A DNA stretch of 64,000 bases from an uncultured Spirochaetaceae bacterium (GTDB lineage: Bacteria; Spirochaetota; Spirochaetia; Sphaerochaetales; Sphaerochaetaceae): NCBI GenBank assembly GCA_944389065.1, contig CALXKZ010000090.1, positions 61,902-125,901 on the forward strand, read 5' to 3'. The position numbers and the translations under genes are program-made. Positions 42,153-51,437 of this stretch are shown here, one piece after another. The notes beneath the pieces were generated by a model. It was not told the DNA's origin and made no database searches. It saw only the letters and a program-made list of their open reading frames with translations. Within the stretch, counting starts at the first letter, position 1; the number at the start of each line of letters is the position of its first letter.

Positions 42153-43537
42153 TTCTCCGCTCTCTCTATCACTGCTTCAGCGCGCACTGCAGCATCTCCT
42201 GTGTAGTCGGAAGCATCAAGAAGCTTAAGCACTTCATCTTTTGAAAGGTATTTCAGGATTTCCTCATCGGAGGCAAGATTATCTTTCAATGGATTATCCT
42301 TTCCCACCTGCACAAGAGCCCAGGCCTTGAGGCTTTCTTCCCTGATTGTCTCATGCATTGCCTGCCTGTCTGCACCTCTGCGCCCAAGCTCCATGAGAAG
42401 TCGTTCCGTAGATGCGAAGATCCCGTAATTCTCCATAAGCCTTCTTGTGGCTTCACTATGGAAATTCATTCCCGCTGCTATACGCTTTGCCGTCAGGAGC
42501 ATCTCATCAAGGGCGATGAATGCCTCAGGTATGAATATGCGTCTGTTCGCACTGTCATCGAGTGTGCGTTCCAGGATCATCAGGGAAGCATTGTTCCATG
42601 CGCTCTGGTATGCGCTCTCGACGATGCGGGCAAGAGAGCAGATCTTCTCATTGTTTATCGGATTTCTCTTGAATGGCATTGCTGATGATCCCACCTGCTT
42701 CTTTCCGAATGGTTCCGAGACCTCGCCGATAGGAGGGGATTGCAGAATGCGGAGATCGAGGGAGAAGCGATGGAGAGAGGCTGCAATCGATGAGAGGGCT
42801 GATATTATCCTTAGATCCTGTTTTCTCGTATAGACTTGCGTCGCAGCCTCAAATGCCTTGATCCCCAGCTCATCCATGACCATCTCTTCCAGCTTCCGGG
42901 CGCTTACATCTGTACCTGCAAGGAGGACTTTGTAACTGGCAGCCGTCCCTACAGCTCCTTTCATGCCTTTGCCTTTGATTGAGGATATTGCTCCGATAAG
43001 ATCTTCAGCATCATCTGATAGATCCTGCAGCGTCTGTGCAAGCCTGTAGCCGATTGTCGTTATCTCTGCTGGCTGGATATGGGTGAATGCCATTGTAGGG
43101 ACATCCTTCATCTCTCTGGCACGTTCAGAAAGAACATCAATAAGATCTGCCAGCCGCGATGCTATCAGCTGCAAGGCCTCTTTGAAACGCACTGCATCCG
43201 CATTGTCCAGCGCATCCATGCTTGTTGCCCCCAGATGGATTATCCCGCCGGCCTTAGGGCATTGTTCTGCATATGTCCTGATCTCTGCCATGAGATCATG
43301 ATGGATCTCGCTCTCGATCTCACTTGCACGCTCAATGTTGATATCATCCTTATGGCTTTCAAGCTCCTTTACCTGTTCATCCGTCACGATACCGGCCTTG
43401 GACTCTGCTCTGGCAAGAGCAATCCATACTCTCCTCAGCAGCTTTCTTTTATGCACTTCAGAGAATATTGTCTTCATCTCCTCGGAACCGTAACGCCATG
43501 TAAGCGGGCTTATATATGTATCATGCGAGTATTCCAT
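42122..43537 (-). CDS. purB: adenylosuccinate lyase
   Basis: 471 residues of the fumarase/aspartase superfamily. The signature is GSSAMPFKRNPINNEK, preceded by HLGATSMDALDNAD and FTHIQPAEITTIGYR. It acts twice in purine synthesis (SAICAR and adenylosuccinate cleavage). AAGGAG lies 9 nt before the ATG and TATAAT just before that, a conventional leader. It is convergent with the VTT gene. Confidence 0.95.
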   Translation of the reverse strand: MEYSHDTYISPLTWRYGSEEMKTIFSEVHKRKLLRRVWIALARAESKAGIVTDEQVKELESHKDDINIERASEIESEIHHDLMAEIRTYAEQCPKAGGIIHLGATSMDALDNADAVRFKEALQLIASRLADLIDVLSERAREMKDVPTMAFTHIQPAEITTIGYRLAQTLQDLSDDAEDLIGAISSIKGKGMKGAVGTAASYKVLLAGTDVSARKLEEMVMDELGIKAFEAATQVYTRKQDLRIISALSSIAASLHRFSLDLRILQSPPIGEVSEPFGKKQVGSSAMPFKRNPINNEKICSLARIVESAYQSAWNNASLMILERTLDDSANRRIFIPEAFIALDEMLLTAKRIAAGMNFHSEATRRLMENYGIFASTERLLMELGRRGADRQAMHETIREESLKAWALVQVGKDNPLKDNLASDEEILKYLSKDEVLKLLDASDYTGDAAVRAEAVIERAENQSIRLKSAK

Positions 43538-43559
43538 ATGCAGACTCTCCTTGCCTGCG

Positions 43560-43565
43560 ATTATA
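43560..43565 (-). promoter_or_regulatory. -10 of purB
   Basis: TATAAT on the minus strand with TTCCTC at 17 bp. The predicted start lies just before the AAGGAG ribosome site. Confidence 0.55.
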
Positions 43566-43725
43566 TATGAAGAAAAAAAAAGGAGGAACAGCTTATTCCA
43601 TTCCTCTCAGAAAATGTGGCCTTTGTCCATTGGAGGCCTTAACTAACCCTGAGTGTATAGTACATCCTAAGGTGCTGCTGGTCATCAAGAAGGGATGAAA
43701 TCTCTGTTAAGAATGCATGATGATA

Positions 43726-43754
43726 TTTCCCTGATGGCGAAAAGGACCGATAAT
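43726..43754 (+). promoter_or_regulatory. possible promoter of the flavin-binding protein gene, leaderless spacing
   Basis: TTTCCC, 17 bp, GATAAT ending 6 nt before the chosen ATG. Weak; an upstream in-frame ATG would place it inside the coding region. Confidence 0.35.
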
Positions 43755-43760
43755 TCCCTT

Positions 43761-44228
43761 ATGAGGCGTAAAGACAGGGAAGTAACAGACAGAGAAGAGA
43801 TTGCTGCGATGATCGCCGGAATGGATACGATACGTCTGGCTATGAATGCCGAAGATGGTCCATATATCGTACCTCTCTCATTCGGTGCAGAGGAAGTTGA
43901 TGGGAGATTCATTTTCTACATGCATTCAGCCATATCAGGCCGTAAGATCGAGCTCATCGGTTTATCCCATAGCGTCGGCTTTGAGCTTGATAAAGCCAAT
44001 GGGCTGGTTGCTGGAAAGGAAGCCTGTGAGTTCAGCATGCGGTATCAGTCAGTGATAGGTACAGGAATCGCACGTGTCATCACAGATGGTCAGGAAAAGC
44101 TTCATGGTATGAGGAAGATAATGGAGCATTATACTTCACGCTATGATTGGGATATCCCGGAAGCAGTGCTGACCCATACTGCGATCATACGTCTGGATGA
44201 AGAAGAGATAAGCGCGAAACGGTATTAG
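43761..44228 (+). CDS. pyridoxamine 5'-phosphate oxidase-like flavin-binding protein
   Basis: About 155 residues starting MRRKDREVTDREEI, the usual start of NimA/PNPOx-like split-barrel proteins. It continues with YIVPLSFG, FIFYMHSAISGRKIELI and a conserved FSMRYQSVIGTGIARVI. Members bind FMN or haem and reduce nitro compounds or other substrates. An in-frame ATG at 43695 would add 22 residues. It lies 41 nt before the response-regulator gene. Confidence 0.85.
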   Translation: MRRKDREVTDREEIAAMIAGMDTIRLAMNAEDGPYIVPLSFGAEEVDGRFIFYMHSAISGRKIELIGLSHSVGFELDKANGLVAGKEACEFSMRYQSVIGTGIARVITDGQEKLHGMRKIMEHYTSRYDWDIPEAVLTHTAIIRLDEEEISAKRY

Positions 44229-44256
44229 CTTTCATCACTTCTTAATCATTTTCTGG

Positions 44257-44262
44257 TATTAT
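44257..44262 (+). promoter_or_regulatory. extended -10 of the two-component operon, leaderless spacing
   Basis: TG-G-TATTAT ends 7 nt before the ATG and no ribosome site is present. Confidence 0.55.
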
Positions 44263-44269
44263 CCTGAGT

Positions 44270-44947
44270 ATGAGAATATTGCTTGCAGAGGATGAGAAGG
44301 AGCTTAATTCGCTTATAAGAAAGACACTGGAGGATGAGGGGTATGCAGTGGATGCCGTGACTGATGGAGACTCAGCCTTAGAGTATCTTTCATCAACCAC
44401 GTATGATATGGCTGTGCTGGATATCATGATGCCGGGCCGCGATGGGCTTTCGGTATTGAAGGAATACAGGAAGAAGGGAGGATCTTCCCCGATACTTCTT
44501 CTTACGGCACGGGATGGCATTGAAGACCGTGTCCTCGGCCTTGATGCAGGAGCTGATGACTATCTTGTGAAGCCTTTCATGTTCCCGGAGCTTCTTGCAC
44601 GTATCCGTGTTCTCCTCAGAAGAAATACAAATGCTTCATCTTCGGTGCTGGAATGCGGAGACCTGGTCATGGATACTTCTTCCCGCTCAGTTCACAGGCG
44701 TGGAAGGAAGATCGATCTCAGCGCAAAGGAATTCTCGATTCTTGAATATATGATGCATAATCAGGGGATTGTACTTGGCAGGGAGAGCCTGAGAAGCCAT
44801 ATCTGGTCATGGGATTATGACGGTGAGTCCAATGTCATAGATGTCTATATAAGATATCTGAGGAAGAAGATCGATGATGGGGAGAATGAAAAGCTGATAC
44901 ATACTGTCCGCGGTGCTGGCTATATGCTCAAGGACGGGAATGCATGA
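44270..44947 (+). CDS. OmpR-family response regulator
   Basis: 225 residues: a receiver domain with phospho-acceptor Asp51 in AVLDIMMPGRDG, a conserved Thr in LLLTAR and Lys in YLVKPF, then a winged-helix DNA-binding domain (residues about 125–222) with YDGESNVIDVYIRYLRKKID. It is coupled to the sensor kinase by an ATGA overlap. The target genes are unknown. Confidence 0.95.
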   Translation: MRILLAEDEKELNSLIRKTLEDEGYAVDAVTDGDSALEYLSSTTYDMAVLDIMMPGRDGLSVLKEYRKKGGSSPILLLTARDGIEDRVLGLDAGADDYLVKPFMFPELLARIRVLLRRNTNASSSVLECGDLVMDTSSRSVHRRGRKIDLSAKEFSILEYMMHNQGIVLGRESLRSHIWSWDYDGESNVIDVYIRYLRKKIDDGENEKLIHTVRGAGYMLKDGNA

Positions 44948-46296
44948 CACTCTCAGTCCGGCATCGCATTGTCATATGGTATACGCTCTGGCTGGTTCTT
45001 CTGATAGTGCTGGTATTCATAGGCATCTTCTCTGGAAGCAGCTATCTTGTGGAACGCCGCACGAAAGCAGGGGTAGTCAGTGCTGTCAATGAGGCTGTTG
45101 ACGAAATAGAATACACCGAAGGCTGGCTTGATTTCGACAATGTGGATTTCCGCAGGGGTGGTGTATATATAACCCTCTATGATAATGATGGATTCCGCAT
45201 TGCCGGGTTCGCCCCCGATGAAGTTCCATATACGGCTTTCTCCGATGGTATTCTGAGAACACTTACAAGCGGCAGGAACAGCTGGTATATCTATGATTCG
45301 CAGCTTTCGTTCTCTGATGAAGACTCTATATGGGTCAGGGGAATCATAGGAAGCTATGATATGCGTGCAGTAGTATCATCGATGCAGGGCGTGCTTCTCA
45401 TAGTGCTTCCGCTTCTTGTCCTTATGGCTGCTCTGGGAGGCTATGTGATCGTAAAGCGCTCATTCAGGCCCATCGACAAGATAATAAAGACTGCTGAGGA
45501 GATAGCCGGCGGGAATGATCTGAAGAAGAGGATAGGGCTCAGTGATGGCAGCAGTGAGCTTTATAAAGCAGCATCGGCTTTTGACAGGATGCTTGATCGT
45601 ATTGAGGCTACATTTGAAAAAGAGAAGCAGTTCACATCAGATGCATCCCATGAGCTCCGGACTCCGATTGCTGTAATACTTGCCGCATCTGATTATGCAC
45701 TCTCCCACACAGATGACAGCAGCATGAAGGAGACTCTTTCCGTCATATCGGATCAGGCGGGGAGAATGTCCTCGCTTGTTTCTGAGCTGCTTTATATCGC
45801 CAGAGCCGATAAAGGCACTCTTCATCTCGAGAAAGAGAATGTCGATGTCTCAGAGCTGATCGAGATCGTGGCAGAGACCATGGAGGATAAGGCTGCTTTA
45901 CGGAATATTTCGATACATACTGGAAACAGTGAGGCTATCATAGTCAAAGCCGACCGCGATATGCTGATGCGTATTCTGATAAACCTTATCTCGAATTCTA
46001 TCACATATGGAAAAGATGGTGGCAATATATGGGTGTCGGCAGATAAAGGCCATGGAAATGCTGTGATAAAAGTACGTGATGATGGCATCGGTATTGCTCC
46101 TGAGCACATTGAAAGAATCTGGGACAGGTTCTATCAGGAAGATCATTCACGATCCGGAGGTGGCGGGTCCGGTCTTGGCCTTTCCATTGTTAAGGAGATT
46201 GTGTCCCTGCATGGGGGCAAGGTATCAGTGGAGAGCATAAAAGGGGAGGGCAGTACATTCTATGCAGAGATCCCTGATGGTACCGCCTCGGACTGA
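44944..46296 (+). CDS. sensor histidine kinase
   Basis: 450 residues: an N-terminal membrane helix (about 10–32), an extracytoplasmic sensor of about 110 residues, a second helix near 150–170, a HAMP domain, the HisKA box FTSDASHELRTPIAVI (His near 236), then N-box NLISNSITYG, G1 DDGIGI and G2 GSGLGLSIVKEI. Fully intact. It senses an envelope signal and phosphorylates the partner regulator. The signal is unknown. Confidence 0.95.
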   Translation: MTLSVRHRIVIWYTLWLVLLIVLVFIGIFSGSSYLVERRTKAGVVSAVNEAVDEIEYTEGWLDFDNVDFRRGGVYITLYDNDGFRIAGFAPDEVPYTAFSDGILRTLTSGRNSWYIYDSQLSFSDEDSIWVRGIIGSYDMRAVVSSMQGVLLIVLPLLVLMAALGGYVIVKRSFRPIDKIIKTAEEIAGGNDLKKRIGLSDGSSELYKAASAFDRMLDRIEATFEKEKQFTSDASHELRTPIAVILAASDYALSHTDDSSMKETLSVISDQAGRMSSLVSELLYIARADKGTLHLEKENVDVSELIEIVAETMEDKAALRNISIHTGNSEAIIVKADRDMLMRILINLISNSITYGKDGGNIWVSADKGHGNAVIKVRDDGIGIAPEHIERIWDRFYQEDHSRSGGGGSGLGLSIVKEIVSLHGGKVSVESIKGEGSTFYAEIPDGTASD

Positions 46297-46362
46297 TCAT
46301 GCATCAGAGCCAATGAATCCTTTCTGTCTGATTTCAGCCTTGGAAGCTTGAATGATGATGCT

Positions 46363-46390
46363 GGAAAAATAAGATCTCCTTATCTTTTCC
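46363..46390. repeat. hairpin after the histidine kinase gene
   Basis: GGAAAAATAAG pairs with CTTATCTTTTCC (one bulge) around a 5-nt loop. There is no T-tract, so termination is uncertain. The rest of this 232-bp gap carries the nrdA promoter and no gene. Confidence 0.4.
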
Positions 46391-46473
46391 AATGTCCATC
46401 CATATCCAGGGCCTGATCTATGACAATATGGATAATCCTTTAACGGCGATATCTATATCTCCAGAATCACGTA

Positions 46474-46502
46474 TTGTTTAAATAATCGATAATTATTATC
46501 AT
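46474..46502 (+). promoter_or_regulatory. nrdAB promoter with embedded Fur-like box
   Basis: TTGTTT, 17 bp, TATCAT. A 15-bp element at 46487–46501 matches the Bacillus-type Fur box TGATAATNATTATCA at 14 of 15 positions and overlaps the -10. A Fur-family repressor bound here would occlude RNA polymerase. AAGGAG follows at 46518. Confidence 0.65.
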
Positions 46503-46528
46503 CAGATAACTTATACTAAGGAGTGCTG

Positions 46529-49045
46529 ATGCAGATTACGAAGCGTGATGGGCGCTACGAACCCTTTGATATCCATAAAATAGAGAATGCCATCAGAGCA
46601 TCGCTTGTAAGTACCGGAAAGGCTTTCCCTGATAGCCTTCCGCTGACTCTTGCAGAGTCTGTAGCTGCAAAACTCTCGCCCGAAAGGGAATGGAGCGTAG
46701 AGGAGATACAGGACGCTGCGGAGAAGACGCTGATGGCTGCTGGAGAGTTCGATGCGGCCAAGAACTATATCCTCTTCCGCAATAGGCGAACCGAGCTCAG
46801 AAAGGAGAGAAACCGCATCCTTGATTCATTCTCAGATAAATCGATAGAGAATGTGCTTGTATCGATACAGAGAGACTTCCCTGATGATAAATACTCTCTG
46901 TCAATTCTTGCGGATAAGTTCCTTTCATTCTCCAAGAATGGCATGGGAGATGAAGATGAGGAGAATGCACTGGTCAGGGCTTCTGTTGAGCTTACTGGTC
47001 CTCAGTCTCCTTCATGGGAGTTCATCGCCGCGCGTTTCATGCTTCATTCATTCCATAGGAAGCTTGATGCAAGGATGAATGCGAGGAATATCATATCATT
47101 TTATGACAAGCTCAGATTACTCACCGATGAAGGCCTTTATGGCAGATATATCCTTGAGGGATATTCAAGAAAGGAGATCGATGAAGCGTATTCCTTCATA
47201 GATGATTCCAGGGATAGGATTTTCACATACTCAGGCCTTGATCTTCTTCTGAAGCGCTATGTGATACACTCCCATCAGAATGAACCTCTTGAGACTCCTC
47301 AGGAGATGTTCCTTGGCATAGCTCTTCATCTGGCACTTCCCGAGAAGAAAAACCGTATGGTCTGGGTAAGGAAGTTCTATGACATGCTTTCCCGGATGGA
47401 GGTTACTATGGCAACTCCTACGCTGGCAAACGCCAGAAAGCCCATCCATCAGCTTTCATCCTGCTTCATAGATACCGTGCCTGATTCACTTGATGGTATC
47501 TATCGCTCACTCGATAACTTTGCGAAGGTCTCCAAGTTCGGGGGCGGCATGGGGATGTATTTCGGCAAAGTCCGTGCAAATGGCTCTGCAATAAGGGGGT
47601 TTGAAGGAGCGGCAGGTGGCGTAATACGATGGATAAGGCTTGTGAACGATACAGCTGTCGCTGTTGATCAGCTAGGGGTAAGGGCAGGAGCTGTAGCTGT
47701 GTATCTTGATGTATGGCACCGTGATCTTCCTGAATTCCTGAATCTTCGTACAAACAACGGGGACGATAGGATGAAGGCCCATGATGTCTTTCCTGCTGTC
47801 TGCTATCCGGATTACTTCTGGCAGCTGTGCTCGGAGAATCTCGATCAGGATTGGTACATGATGTGTCCTCATGAGATCTGGACGGTGAAGGGCTATCATC
47901 TTGAGGATTTCTATGGTACGGAGTGGACGAAGCGTTATCTTGACTGCGTTGCTGATGGACGGATCAGAAAACGCACTGTTCTCCTTAAAGATCTTGTGAG
48001 GCTTATCCTGAAGAGTCTTGTGGAGACAGGAACACCATTTGCATTCAACCGTGATGAGGTCAACAGGGCAAATCCAAATAAGCATAAGGGTATGATCTAT
48101 TCTTCGAATCTATGCACGGAGATCGCACAGAATATGTCGGAGATAGAAGCAGAGCCTGCAGAGATCATCACAGAAGGGGGCGAGAAGGTTGTTGTGACAA
48201 GGACAAAGCCTGGCGATTTCGTTGTCTGCAATCTCGCGTCGATCTCGCTTGGGAATATCGATGTCACGGACTGGGAAAAGCTTCATGATCTGACAAGAAC
48301 CGCTGTCCGTGCTCTGGATAATGTCATAACCCTTAACTTCTATCCTGTGCCATATGCCCGTATCACGAATGACGAGTATCGATCAATAGGCCTCGGAGTT
48401 TCAGGCTATCATCATATGCTTGCGGAAAACGGTATCAGATGGGAGTCCGAAGAGCATCTGGATTTTGTTGATAAAGTCTTTGAGACGATAAGCTATGCGG
48501 CTATCGAGGCATCTTCTGAGCTGGCTACGGAGAAAGGATCTTATAAATATTTCAAAGGCAGTGAATGGGATACCGGAGAGTTCTTCGAGAAGCGTGGGTT
48601 CTTATCTCCTGAATGGACAGCGCTTAGGGAGAAAGTACATAGGAATGGTATGCGTAATGCTTATCTTCTTGCAATCGCACCGACATCCTCTACAAGCATC
48701 CTCTCCGGGACGACTGCAGGTGTCGATCCTGTGATGAAGCGGTTCTTCTATGAGGAGAAGAAGGGCAGCATGCTTCCTCGTACGGCTCCAGGACTGTCAA
48801 TGAAGACCTGGTGGTACTATAAAGCTGCGCATGAGATTGACCAGACATGGTCTGTGAAGGCTGCAGGGGTACGGCAGCGCTATATAGATCAGGCACAGAG
48901 CATGAATCTCTATATAACGAATGACTACACGATGAGAGAGGTCCTGAACCTTTATATCCTTGCATGGAAATGCCATGTGAAGACAATTTACTACGTACGC
49001 TCCAAAAGCCTTGAGGTGGAGGAGTGCGAGAGCTGTTCTAGCTAG
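46529..49045 (+). CDS. nrdA: ribonucleoside-diphosphate reductase alpha subunit (class I)
   Basis: 838 residues: an N-terminal ATP-cone (about 1–90) for allosteric control, then the reductase barrel with redox Cys in LSSCFIDTVPDS, active-site NLCTEIAQ, partner Cys in VVCNLASISLGN and a C-terminal Cys pair in EECESCSS. It makes deoxynucleotides together with the beta subunit encoded 9 nt later. The ATG with AAGGAG 5 nt upstream is the start. The Fur-like promoter box suggests metal-dependent expression. Confidence 0.95.
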   Translation: MQITKRDGRYEPFDIHKIENAIRASLVSTGKAFPDSLPLTLAESVAAKLSPEREWSVEEIQDAAEKTLMAAGEFDAAKNYILFRNRRTELRKERNRILDSFSDKSIENVLVSIQRDFPDDKYSLSILADKFLSFSKNGMGDEDEENALVRASVELTGPQSPSWEFIAARFMLHSFHRKLDARMNARNIISFYDKLRLLTDEGLYGRYILEGYSRKEIDEAYSFIDDSRDRIFTYSGLDLLLKRYVIHSHQNEPLETPQEMFLGIALHLALPEKKNRMVWVRKFYDMLSRMEVTMATPTLANARKPIHQLSSCFIDTVPDSLDGIYRSLDNFAKVSKFGGGMGMYFGKVRANGSAIRGFEGAAGGVIRWIRLVNDTAVAVDQLGVRAGAVAVYLDVWHRDLPEFLNLRTNNGDDRMKAHDVFPAVCYPDYFWQLCSENLDQDWYMMCPHEIWTVKGYHLEDFYGTEWTKRYLDCVADGRIRKRTVLLKDLVRLILKSLVETGTPFAFNRDEVNRANPNKHKGMIYSSNLCTEIAQNMSEIEAEPAEIITEGGEKVVVTRTKPGDFVVCNLASISLGNIDVTDWEKLHDLTRTAVRALDNVITLNFYPVPYARITNDEYRSIGLGVSGYHHMLAENGIRWESEEHLDFVDKVFETISYAAIEASSELATEKGSYKYFKGSEWDTGEFFEKRGFLSPEWTALREKVHRNGMRNAYLLAIAPTSSTSILSGTTAGVDPVMKRFFYEEKKGSMLPRTAPGLSMKTWWYYKAAHEIDQTWSVKAAGVRQRYIDQAQSMNLYITNDYTMREVLNLYILAWKCHVKTIYYVRSKSLEVEECESCSS

Positions 49046-49054
49046 GAGGAACGT

Positions 49055-50098
49055 ATGGAAGAGCTTAGAAGAAATCCTCTCTTCAACCCAGAAGGGGATA
49101 CTGAGATCGAGAAGCGAAGGCTTGTCGGAGGCAATACAACAAATCTCAATGATTTCAATAATATGAAATATAAATGGGTGTCTGACTGGTACAGACAGGC
49201 AATGAATAACTTCTGGGTGCCGGAGGAGATCAATCTCGCACAGGATCTGAAGGATTACCATAATCTTCTCTCTTCAGAGCGTACCGCATATGATAAGATC
49301 CTCTCATTCCTGGTGTTCCTTGACAGCCTGCAGACCGCGAATCTGCCGAATGTAACGGAGTACATCACCGCCAATGAAGTATGCCTCTGCCTGCATATCC
49401 AGACATTCCAGGAGTGTCTCCACAGCCAGGCCTATTCATATATGCTTGATACCATATGCTCTCCCGATGAGCGCAATGATATCCTTTTCCAGTGGAAAAC
49501 GGATGAGCATCTTCTCAGGCGCAATACATTCATAGGAAACTGCTACAATGACTTTGTTGAGAACAGAGATCTGTTCCATCTTATGAAAGTCCTCATGGCA
49601 AACTACATTCTTGAAGGCATCTATTTCTATTCAGGTTTCATGTTCTTCTATAACCTCTCAAGAAATGGGAAGATGCCGGGATCTGCTCAGGAGATAAGAT
49701 ATATCAACAGGGATGAGAATACGCATCTCTGGCTTTTCAGGAATATTATTCTCGAGATGAAGAAGGAAGAGCCTGGGCTTTTCACTCCAGAGAGAGTGGA
49801 TATCTATAGGAAGATGCTTGAGGAGGGTGTAAGACAGGAGATTCTGTGGGGAGAGTATGCAATAGGAGATGATGTTCCTGGACTGACACGGAAGATGGTC
49901 TCTGACTACATCCATTACCTTGGCAACCTGAGGTGGCAGAGTCTAGGATTCGGATCACTCTATCCGGACTATGAGAGTGAACCAGAGGATATGGCCTGGG
50001 TGTCGCAGTATTCAAATGCGAACATGGTCAAGACTGATTTCTTTGAGGCAAGAAGCACTGCATATGCGAAGTCTACAGCCTTGATTGATGATCTTTAG
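49055..50098 (+). CDS. nrdB: ribonucleoside-diphosphate reductase beta subunit (class I)
   Basis: 347 residues of the ferritin-like radical subunit. The metal ligands and radical residue are visible: Asp in FLDSLQT, Glu, His and Tyr in FQECLHSQAY (the Tyr radical site is kept, so not class Ic), Glu in ILEGIYFYSGF, and Glu and His in RDENTHLWL. AGGAGG precedes the ATG. Whether the cofactor is di-iron, di-manganese or mixed cannot be read from sequence. No nrdI follows, so a class Ib system is unlikely. Confidence 0.95.
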   Translation: MEELRRNPLFNPEGDTEIEKRRLVGGNTTNLNDFNNMKYKWVSDWYRQAMNNFWVPEEINLAQDLKDYHNLLSSERTAYDKILSFLVFLDSLQTANLPNVTEYITANEVCLCLHIQTFQECLHSQAYSYMLDTICSPDERNDILFQWKTDEHLLRRNTFIGNCYNDFVENRDLFHLMKVLMANYILEGIYFYSGFMFFYNLSRNGKMPGSAQEIRYINRDENTHLWLFRNIILEMKKEEPGLFTPERVDIYRKMLEEGVRQEILWGEYAIGDDVPGLTRKMVSDYIHYLGNLRWQSLGFGSLYPDYESEPEDMAWVSQYSNANMVKTDFFEARSTAYAKSTALIDDL

Positions 50099-50099
50099 T

Positions 50100-51437
50100 C
50101 TATATGACTTCCTTTGTCTTCCATCTGCCTGAGGTTACGCGCCACAGGTAGAGAAGACCTCGGACAATCCAGTCCATGTACATTGCATACCATATGGCTT
50201 CAACTCCAAAGCCAAGGCCTCTGATCATAAGGTATGCGCTTCCGACACGGAAGATCCACATAGATGCAAATGATGCTGTCATGATGAATCTGACATCTCC
50301 GACAGCTTTGAGCATATTGGGCAGCGTGAATCCAAGTGGCCAGACTGCAAAGCACATGAAGAGGCAGAGCCTTGCCATCGGTATTGCTTTCTCTATGGAA
50401 TCCGGTTTCAGCCCATATATTGATATTACCTGAGGAATGAGCATTGACATTGGAAGAACTGTTATGAGGGCAGAGATGAATACAAGAGCTGTCAGCAGCT
50501 TCGTATAGTACGCTACATCCTTGAAATTCCCTTTTCCACGGCATTGGCCAATGACAGTTATCATTGCGAGGTTTATACCGTTTCCTGGGATGTTCGAGTA
50601 ACTGTTGAAATTGCCGATGACAGCATTTATGGCCATGGCCGAAGTCCCAAGGCTTGCTGTAAGAGACTGCACGAGTATCTTTCCTATATTGAATGTTGCG
50701 CCTTCGATTCCTGAAGGTATGCCGATACGGAGTATTCTTTTTATCAGTTCAGGCGAGAACGGGCCTGAAAGTATTCCCTGAAGGCTGAGCTTATCCGTTC
50801 CTTTGTGCATCAAGGCGAACATGACAATGCATCCCATTGCTCTGGAAGCAAGCGATGCAATCCCAGCTCCTCTCGGCCCAAGGCCATAAATGAATATCAG
50901 GATGGCATTCCCGCCGATGTTTATCGCATTCATCATTACAGAGACAAGCATGGTCCTGACGCTTCTGTTCTCTGCTCTGGAAAGTGCTGTCAGGGCAGAG
51001 TATATCGCAAGGAAAGGGTAGGACAGGAGAATGGGAACGAAGTAATCATCTGTGTAGCCTTTCACATCGGCCCCTATATCTCCAAAGCATATGTCGATGA
51101 TATATCCTCTGATCGGAAGGACTACCACGGTCATGATGACTGAGACTATTGCGGATATGTATATAAGATTCTTGGCACTGTCTTTTGCTTTCTCCTTATC
51201 GCCTGATCCTATATACTGCGCGACAACGACAGCTCCTCCTGTTGCGAATGCTGCGAAGAGCTGGATCAGCAGATTCGATATCGTATCTACAAGTGATACT
51301 CCCGATACAGCCGCCTCTCCATTTGATGAGACCATTATCGTATCAGCCATTCCTATCAGAATCGAGAGGAAGGAATCGATTATCAGTGGAATGATAAGCG
51401 CCGCAAGGCTGCGGCGCGAATACATGTGCTTTTCCAT
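50100..51437 (-). CDS. MATE-family efflux transporter
   Basis: 445 residues with 12 hydrophobic segments and the MATE pattern: IIPLIIDSFLSILIGMADTIMVS at the N-terminus, QYIGSGDKEKA after helix 2–3 and a mid-protein inner repeat. It uses Na+ or H+ to export drugs or metabolites. The ATG overlaps the stop of the ABC ATPase gene upstream, so it belongs to the TrpXYZ-like operon. It converges with nrdB 1 bp away with no terminator between. Confidence 0.92.
   Translation of the reverse strand: MEKHMYSRRSLAALIIPLIIDSFLSILIGMADTIMVSSNGEAAVSGVSLVDTISNLLIQLFAAFATGGAVVVAQYIGSGDKEKAKDSAKNLIYISAIVSVIMTVVVLPIRGYIIDICFGDIGADVKGYTDDYFVPILLSYPFLAIYSALTALSRAENRSVRTMLVSVMMNAINIGGNAILIFIYGLGPRGAGIASLASRAMGCIVMFALMHKGTDKLSLQGILSGPFSPELIKRILRIGIPSGIEGATFNIGKILVQSLTASLGTSAMAINAVIGNFNSYSNIPGNGINLAMITVIGQCRGKGNFKDVAYYTKLLTALVFISALITVLPMSMLIPQVISIYGLKPDSIEKAIPMARLCLFMCFAVWPLGFTLPNMLKAVGDVRFIMTASFASMWIFRVGSAYLMIRGLGFGVEAIWYAMYMDWIVRGLLYLWRVTSGRWKTKEVI

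Noticed and set aside
43567..43698. Possible 43-residue protein with Cys pairs before the flavin-binding protein gene
   Set aside because: It starts inside the purB promoter, has no ribosome site or -10 at a sensible distance, and the codon use is not gene-like.
46363..46390. Hairpin after the histidine kinase gene as a terminator
   Set aside because: No T-tract on either strand; kept only as a hairpin.
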